A stretch of 42,711 nt of DNA from Acidimicrobiaceae bacterium (lineage in GTDB: Bacteria; Actinomycetota; Acidimicrobiia; Acidimicrobiales; Ilumatobacteraceae), in assembly GCA_947463235.1 (NCBI GenBank), contig CANHST010000002.1:1-42711 (forward strand), read 5' to 3'. Below, in pieces: positions 19,553 through 28,296 of this stretch (its first letter is position 1; each line of letters starts with the position of its first letter). Below the pieces are notes generated by a model, which had not been told where the DNA came from, did no database searches, and was given only the letters and a program-made list of their open reading frames with translations. The translations under genes were made by a program, and so were the position numbers.

Positions 19553-20677
19553 ATGAGCGGAATGGACGAACGAGCCGAGAAGTGGGCCTCCACAATGGCC
19601 GGTCACGCCGCGCCCGCCGGCATCCATCTGGCCCATGCCGATTCGTGGGCCGGCAGCGGCAGCAACCTGCTGCTCCCCCGCTTGGCCCGTGAGGAACGCG
19701 AGGCCGGGCAACTCGCCACCCTCGCGACGCGCAGCTTCGGCGGTGGCAACCGCGTCGTCGAGGAAGCCGCCGACCCCTGGCGCACCTGCTTCGAACGCGA
19801 CCGCGACCGCATCCTGCACGCCGCGGCCTTCCGACGACTCGCCGGCAAGACGCAGGTGTTCGTGTTCCCCGACGACCACCAGCGCACCCGCCTCACCCAT
19901 GCGCTCGAGGTGGCCCAGGTGGCGGTCAGCGTGGCGCGAGCCCTCGGTCTCAACATCGCGCTCACCGAGGCCATCGCACTGGGGCACGACTGCGGGCATG
20001 GCCCCGGCGGCCACGCCAGCGAGGATGCCCTCAGCCCCTACGTGCCGGGCGGCTTCGATCACGCCACGTGGGGCGCCGACGTCACCCTTACCTCGCTGAA
20101 CCTGTGCAACGAGACGCTCGATGGCATTCGCAACCACAGCTGGAGCCGACCGGCACCCGGCACACCAGAAGGCGAAGTGGTGAGCTGGGCCGACCGCATT
20201 GCCTACGTGTGCCACGACTTCGAAGATGCCGTCGCCTCCGGCGTGGTCAGCGAAGAGCAGTTGCCCGCGCTGGTCCGTGACCGCTGCGGCACCGCCCGCC
20301 GAGAGCAGCTCGGTGCCTTCATCTACGGCATGATCGACGCCGCCGCCGAGACCGGCCGGATCGGCATGACAGCCCGCCAGGCCGAAGCACTGGCGGCATT
20401 CCGCAAGTTCAACTACGAAAACATCTACCTGCGCGCCGAGAGCCGGGCCCAGGCAAGCTCGGTCATCAGCCTGCTGCGCGCCCTGGTGGAGCACTTCGCG
20501 CAGCACCCGGCCGACCTACCCGACACGGTGGCGGCCGATCCTGGCGACGCCCAGGCCCTGCACGAGGCGGTCACCTACGTGGGTGGCATGACCGACCGGT
20601 TCGCCTGCCGCCAGGCGGTGGCGCTGCTCGGCTGGTCGCTCGACCAGCTGCCCCGCGGCATCGACACCCCCGTCTGA
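19553..20677 (+). CDS. dGTPase-like HD-domain deoxynucleotide triphosphohydrolase
   Basis: DRILHAAAFRRLAGKTQVF, RTRLTHALEVAQVA, ALGHDCGHGPGGHASEDAL, VSWADRIAYVCHDFEDAV. Confidence 0.92.
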   Translation: MSGMDERAEKWASTMAGHAAPAGIHLAHADSWAGSGSNLLLPRLAREEREAGQLATLATRSFGGGNRVVEEAADPWRTCFERDRDRILHAAAFRRLAGKTQVFVFPDDHQRTRLTHALEVAQVAVSVARALGLNIALTEAIALGHDCGHGPGGHASEDALSPYVPGGFDHATWGADVTLTSLNLCNETLDGIRNHSWSRPAPGTPEGEVVSWADRIAYVCHDFEDAVASGVVSEEQLPALVRDRCGTARREQLGAFIYGMIDAAAETGRIGMTARQAEALAAFRKFNYENIYLRAESRAQASSVISLLRALVEHFAQHPADLPDTVAADPGDAQALHEAVTYVGGMTDRFACRQAVALLGWSLDQLPRGIDTPV

Positions 20678-20699
20678 CCGACCGCTGGCATCGGTTCCG

Positions 20700-20736
20700 G
20701 GTGGCGTGATTCCCGGTTTCCGGGAATCACACCACC
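20700..20736. terminator. 16-bp stem (one mismatch) hairpin downstream of dgt
   Basis: ggtgg-c-gtgattcccgg ttt ccgggaatcac-a-ccacc. Confidence 0.65.
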
Positions 20737-20825
20737 GAGAAGCACTTTTGGGAAGCATCACGCCGAGAAGCCATGGCGAACCGACGCGGGCTCGGCGGGT
20801 TCGGTGGGCTCGGTGGCAGAAAACG

Positions 20826-20859
20826 ACGAAGGCCCGGTCCGTGCGGACCGGGCCTTCGT
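20826..20859 (-). terminator. Intrinsic terminator of rplU-rpmA
   Basis: acgaaggcccggtcc-gtgc-ggaccgggccttcgt, 15-bp perfect stem; followed on the minus strand by cgttttct. Confidence 0.85.
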
Positions 20860-20874
20860 GCAGATCTGGGTTCG

Positions 20875-21129
20875 TCAGGCGACGGGTTCGATGTCGATGA
20901 CGCGGCGACCCTTGCGCTCGCCGAACTTCACCTGACCGTCGGTGAGGGCGAACAGGGTGTCGTCGCCACCGATGCCGACGTTGCGACCCGGGTGGAACCG
21001 GGTGCCGCGCTGGCGGACGAGGATGGCGCCGGCGGTGACAGTGGTGCCACCGAAGGCCTTCACGCCGAGGCGCTGTGCGTTGCTGTCGCGGCCGTTACGA
21101 GTTGAGCCGCCGCCCTTAGTCTTCGACAT
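20875..21129 (-). CDS. rpmA: 50S ribosomal protein L27
   Basis: [48 protein letters not shown]. Confidence 0.97.
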   Translation of the reverse strand: MSKTKGGGSTRNGRDSNAQRLGVKAFGGTTVTAGAILVRQRGTRFHPGRNVGIGGDDTLFALTDGQVKFGERKGRRVIDIEPVA

Positions 21130-21135
21130 TTTCGG

Positions 21136-21447
21136 TCAGCCCTTCTTGATGGAGGTGATCTCGACGACGTGGTACTTCTGACGGTGACCGTAACGGCGAC
21201 GCTGGTTGGTGCGACGCTTGTAGGTGAAACCATCGATCTTGGGGCCCTTGGCCCAGCCCACCACCTTGGCGGTGACGGTGGCGCCCTTCAGTTGGTCGGG
21301 CGTGGCGAGCACGGACTCGCCGTCGACCAGGAGGACGGGGGTGAGGGAAACATCGGAGCCCTGTTCGGCGTCGAGCAGTTCCACATGGATCTGCTGACCT
21401 TCCTCGACTCGTGCTTGTTTCCCACCGGAAGCGATCACTGCGTACAT
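21136..21447 (-). CDS. rplU: 50S ribosomal protein L21
   Basis: MYAVIASGGKQARVEEGQQIHVELLDAE...KRRTNQRRRYGHRQKYHVVEITSI. Confidence 0.97.
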   Translation of the reverse strand: MYAVIASGGKQARVEEGQQIHVELLDAEQGSDVSLTPVLLVDGESVLATPDQLKGATVTAKVVGWAKGPKIDGFTYKRRTNQRRRYGHRQKYHVVEITSIKKG

Positions 21448-21602
21448 AGCCCTTCGATCCTAACGGCTCGACCGCCGTGGTCCCACCCCGCGCCGCCGAG
21501 AAAACCCGATCAACGGCCCCGGGCGACCCGATCAGCGGCGTGGCGCGGATCTGCAAGGATTCCCAGGGCGCCGAATGGCACCCCCACGGAAGGAACTCAG
21601 GT

Positions 21603-22130
21603 ATGGACGCGACCACGCTGAAGGAAGTCCAAGGTCCGTTGAAGGCCCGTTACTTGGATGACCCCACCGCTGCAATGGTCACCCTGCAGGCCACCGGATC
21701 GGTGGACGGCGAGGGTGTGACCTGCAAGATCGACACCGGCCGGGCCCTGGCCACCGCAGGCCTGCATCCTGCCACGGGCGGGAGCGGACTCGAGCTCTGC
21801 TCCGGCGACATGCTGCTGGAAGCGTTGGTCGCCTGCGCAGGCGTCACATTGAAAGCGGTAGCCACCTCGCTCGACATTCCGATCAAGGGCGGCACGGTGA
21901 CCGCCGAGGGCGATCTCGATTTTCGCGGCACGCTCAGCGTGTCGCGCGACGCTCCCGTTGGCTTCGTGCGAATCGGCTTGCAGTTCGATCTGGACACCGA
22001 TGCCGATGACGACCAACTGAGCACGCTGCTTCGGCTCACCGAGCGTTATTGCGTCGTGCTGCAGACCATCCGGTCGGCCGCACCCACGACGGCAACGGTT
22101 CGACGAGGTGGTCAGTCCAACATTGCGTGA
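21603..22130 (+). CDS. OsmC family protein
   Basis: ELCSGDMLLEALVACAGVTLKAVATSLDI, LTERYCVVLQTI; SD-like ggaagga upstream of ATG. Confidence 0.85.
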   Translation: MDATTLKEVQGPLKARYLDDPTAAMVTLQATGSVDGEGVTCKIDTGRALATAGLHPATGGSGLELCSGDMLLEALVACAGVTLKAVATSLDIPIKGGTVTAEGDLDFRGTLSVSRDAPVGFVRIGLQFDLDTDADDDQLSTLLRLTERYCVVLQTIRSAAPTTATVRRGGQSNIA

Positions 22131-24289
22131 TCGATGACCAGGCCACGGCCCTCGCAGTTGGGGCACTGGTCGGCGAAGTTCACCAACAGACCCTCCCCGA
22201 TGCGCTTGCGGGTCATCTCCACCAGGCCCAGTTCGCTGATGTCGAACACCTGCGTGCGGGTCTTGTCGCGAGCCAAGGCGCTGCGGAACGAATCCACCAC
22301 CTTGCGGCGGTTGTCCTTGATCTCCATGTCGATGAAGTCGATCACCACGATGCCGCCGATGTCGCGCAGGCGCAGCTGCTTGGCCACCTCTTCGGCCGCC
22401 TCGAGGTTGTTGCGGAAGACGGTCTCTTCGAGGTTCGACGTACCGACGTTCTTGCCGGTGTTCACGTCGATCACCGTGAGCGCTTCGGTGTGCTCGATGA
22501 TCAGCGAACCACCACTCGGCAGCCACACCTTGCGGTCGAGCGCCTTGTGGAGCTGCTCATGGATGTGGAATCGCTCGTACATCGGCAGGCCCTCTTCGGC
22601 CGCGTCGTAGAACTCCACGCGGTCGGCAAGTTCGGGGTTGAACGCCGACACGTAGTCCTTCACGTCGTCGTGCAGGCGCTGGTCGTCGATGACCACGCCG
22701 CGATACTCGGCGTTGAACTCCTCGCGGATGACGCGCACGGCCAGCTCGGGCTCGCGGTACAGCAGCGCCGGACCCTGGGCCTTCTTGGCCTTGGCCTCGA
22801 TGGCGTTCCACTGGTCGAGCAAGCGGGTCATGTCGGCCCGCAATTCGTGTTCGGTGGCGTTCTCCGCGGCAGTACGCACGATGAGACCGTGCTCGGCCGG
22901 CTTCACCCGGTCGAGGATGTTGCGCAGACGCTTGCGCACATCGTCGGGCAGGCGCTTGGAGATGCCGTAGGTCTTCGAGTTCGGGATGAGCACCACGAAC
23001 CGGCCGGGCAGCGACACCTCCTGGGTGAGGCGAGCACCCTTGGCCCCGATGGGGTTCTTGGTGACCTGACACACGATGAGCTGCTTGGCCCGCAACATCT
23101 GCTCGATGCGCGGCTGGGCCGAGTTCTTCTCGACGATGTCCTCGGCGTCGTACTGCACGTCGCCGCGATAGAGCACCGCATTCTTCGGGGTGCCGATGTC
23201 GACGAACGCAGCCTCCATACCGGGCAGCACGTTCTGCACCTTGCCCACGTAGATGTTGCCGTGGATCTGACTCACGTCGTCGGCAGGGCGGCTGACGTAG
23301 TGCTCGATGAGGTTGCGACCCTCCAACACGGCCACCTGAGTGAGCGTGGGGCGAACCTGCACGCACATGAGATACCGACCGATGGGGCGACCGTTGCGCT
23401 CGCGGCCGCGCCGACGCTCGAGCACATCGGGGTCCATCTCCGACAAACCACTGTCGGGACGACCCTGAGTGCCGGCGCCCGTGCCCGCACCCCGGCCCTT
23501 ACCGCCGCGGCGACGCTTCTTCTTGGCGCCCTCGCCCTCGGGACGCGGTTCGCGAGGAGTGTCGCTCTTGGGCGGTGCGGCGACCTGACCGGACTGGTTC
23601 CCCTGCCCGCCCTGAGCGCTCTTCGCGCCACCCTGCTTGTTCCGATTGCGGCTGTTCTGCTGGCCGGCCTGGCCCTGCGGTGCTGCCGACGCAGCGGGCG
23701 CGGCGGGCGACGGCCGGGTGTCGCCGATGGACGGCCGGGTGTCGCCGATCTGCGGGCGGCGCACGAGCGCCTGCTCGGCAGCGGCAACCGACGGACGGTT
23801 CTCGCCGATCCGATCCGGGAGTTCGGGATGCTCGTCGCCGGCCCGACCGGTGACGTCGTGATGGCCGTGCTCGCCACCCTCACCGTCGTCGGCGAAACCA
23901 TCCTGTGCGTCGGCGTCATCATCGTCATCGCCGCCGTCGAGGTCGCCCTCCACTTCGCTGCCCGGTTCGCCAGCGGGACGCGGCGGCCGCTTGCGGTTCT
24001 TTCCGCCACGCGAACCGCGACGGCGCTTCTTGGCAGCACCGGCAGCGGTGGTCACATTCGGATCGGCGATGGTGTCATCGTCCTGATCGTCCGCGTCGTG
24101 GTCGTCCGCGTCCTGATCGTCCGCGTCCTGATCGTCCGCGTCCTGATCGTCTACGTCCGAGACAACCGAATGGGGTTCAGCAGGCGGTGCTGCTGCCATC
24201 GGATCGGCAGAGGGTGCCTCGGCCGCCGCTGATGCAGTGGGTTCCGGTGCGCCGGAAGGCGCCGCCGTGTCGAAGTCGGATGTGTCCAT
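22112..24289 (-). CDS. rne: Ribonuclease E/G with long N-terminal low-complexity region
   Basis: S1-like HGNIYVGKVQNVLPGMEAAFVDIG; VIDVNTGKNVG; GGIVVIDFIDME; CPNCEGRG. Confidence 0.94.
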   Translation of the reverse strand: MDTSDFDTAAPSGAPEPTASAAAEAPSADPMAAAPPAEPHSVVSDVDDQDADDQDADDQDADDHDADDQDDDTIADPNVTTAAGAAKKRRRGSRGGKNRKRPPRPAGEPGSEVEGDLDGGDDDDDADAQDGFADDGEGGEHGHHDVTGRAGDEHPELPDRIGENRPSVAAAEQALVRRPQIGDTRPSIGDTRPSPAAPAASAAPQGQAGQQNSRNRNKQGGAKSAQGGQGNQSGQVAAPPKSDTPREPRPEGEGAKKKRRRGGKGRGAGTGAGTQGRPDSGLSEMDPDVLERRRGRERNGRPIGRYLMCVQVRPTLTQVAVLEGRNLIEHYVSRPADDVSQIHGNIYVGKVQNVLPGMEAAFVDIGTPKNAVLYRGDVQYDAEDIVEKNSAQPRIEQMLRAKQLIVCQVTKNPIGAKGARLTQEVSLPGRFVVLIPNSKTYGISKRLPDDVRKRLRNILDRVKPAEHGLIVRTAAENATEHELRADMTRLLDQWNAIEAKAKKAQGPALLYREPELAVRVIREEFNAEYRGVVIDDQRLHDDVKDYVSAFNPELADRVEFYDAAEEGLPMYERFHIHEQLHKALDRKVWLPSGGSLIIEHTEALTVIDVNTGKNVGTSNLEETVFRNNLEAAEEVAKQLRLRDIGGIVVIDFIDMEIKDNRRKVVDSFRSALARDKTRTQVFDISELGLVEMTRKRIGEGLLVNFADQCPNCEGRGLVIDHAMLD
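24080..24154. repeat. Five tandem 15-bp units in rne encoding the acidic repeat (DADDQ/H)n
   Basis: gtcctgatcgtccgc-type units at 24080, 24095, 24110, 24125, 24140. Confidence 0.9.
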
Positions 24290-24304
24290 GGGTGGGGTCC
24301 CTTC

Positions 24305-25036
24305 TCATGCGCACTCCACTGGGGTGCGCGTCGCGAACGGCACGGCGGGGATGATTTCCCGGCGCAAGCCATCGCGCTCGATCCATTGCTGTGTGCGCAA
24401 CACCCGCGCGGCCGTGTCGACCGGGTCGAGTGCAGGGAACATGGCGGCCAGCAGTTCGACCGGCCGAAGTCCCCGTCCGTTGGTGGCCAACATCGCGCAC
24501 AGATGTGGCCGCGGGTCGTCGGTGGAGGGTGCCACCGACAGGTCCAAGATGGCAGGCCGCACGTCGTCGGTGCTGCGCTGCCCCTTGCGTTCGCGGTCGA
24601 CCATCAGCGAGGGCACGGCCAGCGTGCGCTCGATGGTGTCCCGCAGTTCGTGGGCTTCCACACCCTCGAGGGTGAGGACCCAGGTGCAGGCCACGACATC
24701 CTCCTGCAGCGAGGGCACGCTGTCGGCGTCGCGGGCCACCACGTGGGTGACCTCGTAGCCGACCGGCAGCTCGGCGCTGAAGCGCACGGCCAGATCGGCG
24801 AGATCGATGTCGGGACCAGCCTCGGGGGCCAGTTCCATGTCGAGATACTCAGCCAGGCTCTCGGCACCCGTGGGTAGCGCCAAACCAAACGACATGCGCG
24901 GCCGCGGGGTGAACCCGGCCGAGTACGCCAACGGCACCTGCGCCTTGCGCACCGCACGCTCCCAGTGGCGAGCCGTGTCGCGATGACTGGTGAAGCGGAT
25001 CTTGCCGAGCTTCGTGTGACGCAGGCGCAGCTTCAC
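24305..25036 (-). CDS. DUF2344 / TIGR03936-family protein
   Basis: VKLRLRHTKLGKIRFTSHRDTARHWERAVRKAQVPLAYSAGFTPRPRMSFGLALPTGAES; GTGA overlap with the upstream radical SAM gene. Confidence 0.85.
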   Translation of the reverse strand: MKLRLRHTKLGKIRFTSHRDTARHWERAVRKAQVPLAYSAGFTPRPRMSFGLALPTGAESLAEYLDMELAPEAGPDIDLADLAVRFSAELPVGYEVTHVVARDADSVPSLQEDVVACTWVLTLEGVEAHELRDTIERTLAVPSLMVDRERKGQRSTDDVRPAILDLSVAPSTDDPRPHLCAMLATNGRGLRPVELLAAMFPALDPVDTAARVLRTQQWIERDGLRREIIPAVPFATRTPVECA

Positions 25037-27057
25037 GACACGCCCTCGCTGTCGCTCGCTGGCACGACGACCGGCACGACGGCACGGTCGGTCGCTGGCT
25101 CGGAGGTGTGCTCCCGGCGACGCGGTAGCAGCGCCACGGGAATTTCTCCGCCGCGGCTGAGATCTTGGCCGGTCCCCTGGCTGCCACCGGCAGGGGGAAC
25201 GGGCGAGGCCACGATGTGTTCGATGCCGTAACCGGTGCACACGCCGCAGTCGTAACAAGGGGTCCAGCGGCAGTCGGGCAGACCGTGCTCGGCCAGCGCC
25301 TCTTTCCAGTCGAGCCACAGGAAGTCCTTGTGGAGCCCTGCCGACAGGTGGTCCCACGGCAGCACTTCATGCTCGTCGCGGTGCCGATGCACGTACCACT
25401 CGATCGAGAGACCTTCGGCGGCCATCGCATCTTCCCAGCGGCCCAGTCGGAAAAACTCGCTCCACTCCTGGAAGATGCCGCCGGCTCGCCAAACCCGCTC
25501 CATCACGGCTCCGATGCGCCGGTCGCCGCGGGCGGCGATGCCTTCGGCCAGCGTCGCGGAAGGGTCGTGCCACTTCACGTTCACGCCCTTGGCGCGCCCA
25601 CTGGCCTCGCGCACCAGTTGCACCTTGCGGCGCAGTTCGTCGTTGGTGTTCTGACCGAACCACTGGAACGGGGTGTGCGGCTTGGGTACAAACCCGCCGA
25701 GGCTGACGGTGACGCTGGCCCGGTTGGTGTGCTTGCGTCCGATCTGCACGCAGTTGCGGGCAAGGTCGATGATGCCCAGCGTGTCGGCGTCGGTCTCGGT
25801 GGGCAGGCCCGTGAGGAAGTACAACTTCGCCCGATACCAGCCCTGCGAGAACGCACTCTCCACGGCGCCGTAGAGGTCTTCTTCGGTGATGAGCTTGTTG
25901 ATCACCTGGCGAAGGCGCCAACTACCAGCCTCGGGGGCGAACGTGAGGCCACTGCGACGACCGCCCGCCACCTGGCCCGCAAGGCCGACGGTGAAGGCAT
26001 CCACCCGCAGCGACGGCAGCGAGATGGAAATGGTGTCGGAGGTGCCGCAACCCGCCGGGTTGATGGCCTGCGTGACCTGCTCGATGCCGCTGAAGTCGGC
26101 GGTGCTCAGCGAGGTGAGGCTCACTTCGTCGTATCCGGTGCGGCGCAGCCCGTTCTGGATCATGGTGCGCACCTGATCCGCGGGCCGTTCACGCACGGGC
26201 CGGGTGATCATTCCCGCCTGACAGAAGCGGCAACCACGGGTGCAGCCACGGAACACCTCGACCGCGAGGCGATCGTGCACCACTTCGGTGAGCGGAGCCA
26301 GCGGGCTCTTCGGGTACGGCCACTCCCCCAGGTCGGCCACCGTGCGCTTGTGCACCACGGCAGGCACGTCGGCGTACTTCGGGGTGACCGCACGCAATGC
26401 AGGCCCGTCGTACTCCACGTCGTACATCGCCGGTGCATAGACACCGGGAATCTTGGAGAGCTCGCGCAGCACGCCGTCGCGGCTGCCGGGTGTCTGACCG
26501 GACGCCTTCCATTCGCGCACCACCTCGGTGATGTCGCCGATCACCTCTTCGCCCTCGCCGAGCACGACCAGGTCGACGTAGTCGGCCAGCGGTTCGGGGT
26601 TGAAGGCGCAGTGGCCGCCGAGCACGATCAGCGGGTCGGTGGTCTCGCGGTGCGCCGATCTCACGGCCACGCCGGCGAGATCGATCATGTTGATCACGTT
26701 CGTGTAGACCAACTCGGCGGCCAGGCTGAACGCCAACAGGTCGAAATCGCCTGCCGCCCGGTGCGTATCGACCGAGAACAGCGGCACGTTGCGCTCGCGC
26801 ATCAAGGCTTCGAGGTCGTGCCATGGCGCGTACGTACGCTCTGCGACGGCATCGTCGCGCTCGTTCAGAATTTCGTTGAGGATCTGGAGCCCCTGGTTGG
26901 GCAAGCCAATTTCGTACGTGTCGGGGTAGGCGAGCAGCCAGGACACCTTGCCGGGCGCATGCCGGGGGGTGATGGCGCCGTCCTCGCACCCGATGTAACG
27001 GGCTGGTTTTTGTACCCGGGCCAGGAGCGGTTCGACCCGCGCCCAGAGAGAAGTCAT
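25033..27057 (-). CDS. TIGR03960-family B12-binding-like radical SAM protein
   Basis: EVFRGCTRGCRFCQAGMITRPVRER (CxxxCxxC); PARYIGCEDGAI N-terminus; C-terminal CYDCGVC. Confidence 0.9.
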   Translation of the reverse strand: MTSLWARVEPLLARVQKPARYIGCEDGAITPRHAPGKVSWLLAYPDTYEIGLPNQGLQILNEILNERDDAVAERTYAPWHDLEALMRERNVPLFSVDTHRAAGDFDLLAFSLAAELVYTNVINMIDLAGVAVRSAHRETTDPLIVLGGHCAFNPEPLADYVDLVVLGEGEEVIGDITEVVREWKASGQTPGSRDGVLRELSKIPGVYAPAMYDVEYDGPALRAVTPKYADVPAVVHKRTVADLGEWPYPKSPLAPLTEVVHDRLAVEVFRGCTRGCRFCQAGMITRPVRERPADQVRTMIQNGLRRTGYDEVSLTSLSTADFSGIEQVTQAINPAGCGTSDTISISLPSLRVDAFTVGLAGQVAGGRRSGLTFAPEAGSWRLRQVINKLITEEDLYGAVESAFSQGWYRAKLYFLTGLPTETDADTLGIIDLARNCVQIGRKHTNRASVTVSLGGFVPKPHTPFQWFGQNTNDELRRKVQLVREASGRAKGVNVKWHDPSATLAEGIAARGDRRIGAVMERVWRAGGIFQEWSEFFRLGRWEDAMAAEGLSIEWYVHRHRDEHEVLPWDHLSAGLHKDFLWLDWKEALAEHGLPDCRWTPCYDCGVCTGYGIEHIVASPVPPAGGSQGTGQDLSRGGEIPVALLPRRREHTSEPATDRAVVPVVVPASDSEGVS

Positions 27058-27119
27058 GTTCCCTGCAGTGTACAAGAGATTCTCGCCGAGTTTCGGGATG
27101 CGCGCGAACAGTGGTCGGT

Positions 27120-28292
27120 TCAGCGGTATCTGCGCATGTGCACGTTCTGCACCAGACCCAGGAGGGCGAAGAAGGTCACGATGCCCGACCCCCCGTAACT
27201 GATGAACGGCAACGGAAGACCGGTGATGGGCATGATGCCCAGGGTCATGGCGATGTTCTGGAACGCCTGCCAGAGCAGCATCGAGAACACCCCGACGCAC
27301 AGATAGGTGCCCAGCAGGTCGCGCGACAGGTGGGCGATGCGCCACACCCTCAGCAACACCAACGCGTAGAGGCCCACCACCACGGCGCATCCGATCAAAC
27401 CGAACTGCTCGCCCACCGCCGAGAAGGGGAAGTCGGCCCACTGCACCGGAATGTCGTTCTTCGCGTTCGTGATCGGACCCTGCAGCCAACCCTTGCCGGT
27501 GATGCCGCCCGTGGCGAGGGCCCGGATGGCGTTGCGTCCCTGGTAGAGCACGTCCTTCAGGTTCACGTCCTTGGAGTTCTGGTTGAAGAACGCCGTGAAT
27601 CGTCGGAGTTGGTACTCATTCACCACCCGCGTCACCACGGCGGCGCCCACGGTGGCCAGCGACAGCACCGTGATCATCAGGATGTAGCGAGCCTTGGCGC
27701 CGGCCACCAGCATGATGCCCATGGCCATCGCCACCAGCACGCTGGCCGAACCGAGGTCGGGCTGGATGATGATGAGTGCCGTCGGGGCACCCACGATCAT
27801 CAGACCCACGATGAAGCGGTGATAGGGCAGGTCGTCGGCGCGATCTTCGGCCAGGTACGACGCCACCATCAACAGTGTCGTGAACTTGGCGAACTCGGCG
27901 GGTTGCAGGTTCAGTGGGCCGAGGTCGAAACTCAGCACGGTGGCGTTACCGCGCACGTGCAGCAGGTTCATCAAGGTGATCAGCGTCAGCAGCATCAGCG
28001 CAACGCCGTAGAGGAACCTGGCGTGGTCCTTCCACCAGTCGTAGTCGACCGACATCACCACCACCATCGTCACCACCGCGCCGATGAGGAAGACCTCCTG
28101 GCGGGTGACGAACAGGAACGGGTCGGGGAACTTCGTGTGCGACGCCGAGTAGATCACCAGCAGGCCGATGATCGACAGGGCGCCCTGTGCGAAGAGCAGC
28201 ACGTAGTCGATGTTGCGGCCAGGTGCCGATGGGCTGGCATGGATGTTGCCGAGACCGGAGTCCGGCTTGCGCTGCATGAAGCTCAATGCCAT
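27120..28292 (-). CDS. rodA: Rod-shape SEDS peptidoglycan polymerase RodA
   Basis: Multi-TM SEDS; LQPAEFAKFTTLL, QPDLGSASVL, FPFSAVGEQFGLIG, GLPLPFISYGGSGIV; ATG MALSF chosen, GTG 30 nt upstream is an alternative. Confidence 0.93.
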   Translation of the reverse strand: MALSFMQRKPDSGLGNIHASPSAPGRNIDYVLLFAQGALSIIGLLVIYSASHTKFPDPFLFVTRQEVFLIGAVVTMVVVMSVDYDWWKDHARFLYGVALMLLTLITLMNLLHVRGNATVLSFDLGPLNLQPAEFAKFTTLLMVASYLAEDRADDLPYHRFIVGLMIVGAPTALIIIQPDLGSASVLVAMAMGIMLVAGAKARYILMITVLSLATVGAAVVTRVVNEYQLRRFTAFFNQNSKDVNLKDVLYQGRNAIRALATGGITGKGWLQGPITNAKNDIPVQWADFPFSAVGEQFGLIGCAVVVGLYALVLLRVWRIAHLSRDLLGTYLCVGVFSMLLWQAFQNIAMTLGIMPITGLPLPFISYGGSGIVTFFALLGLVQNVHMRRYR

Positions 28293-28296
28293 GTCG

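Noticed and set aside
24080-24154. Possible transcription-factor iteron array
   Set aside because: Lies inside the rne coding frame and translates cleanly to an acidic repeat.
27058-27489. Extended N-terminus of the radical SAM ORF (818 aa)
   Set aside because: Overlaps rodA on the same strand in another frame; the family-like N-terminus begins at ATG 27057.
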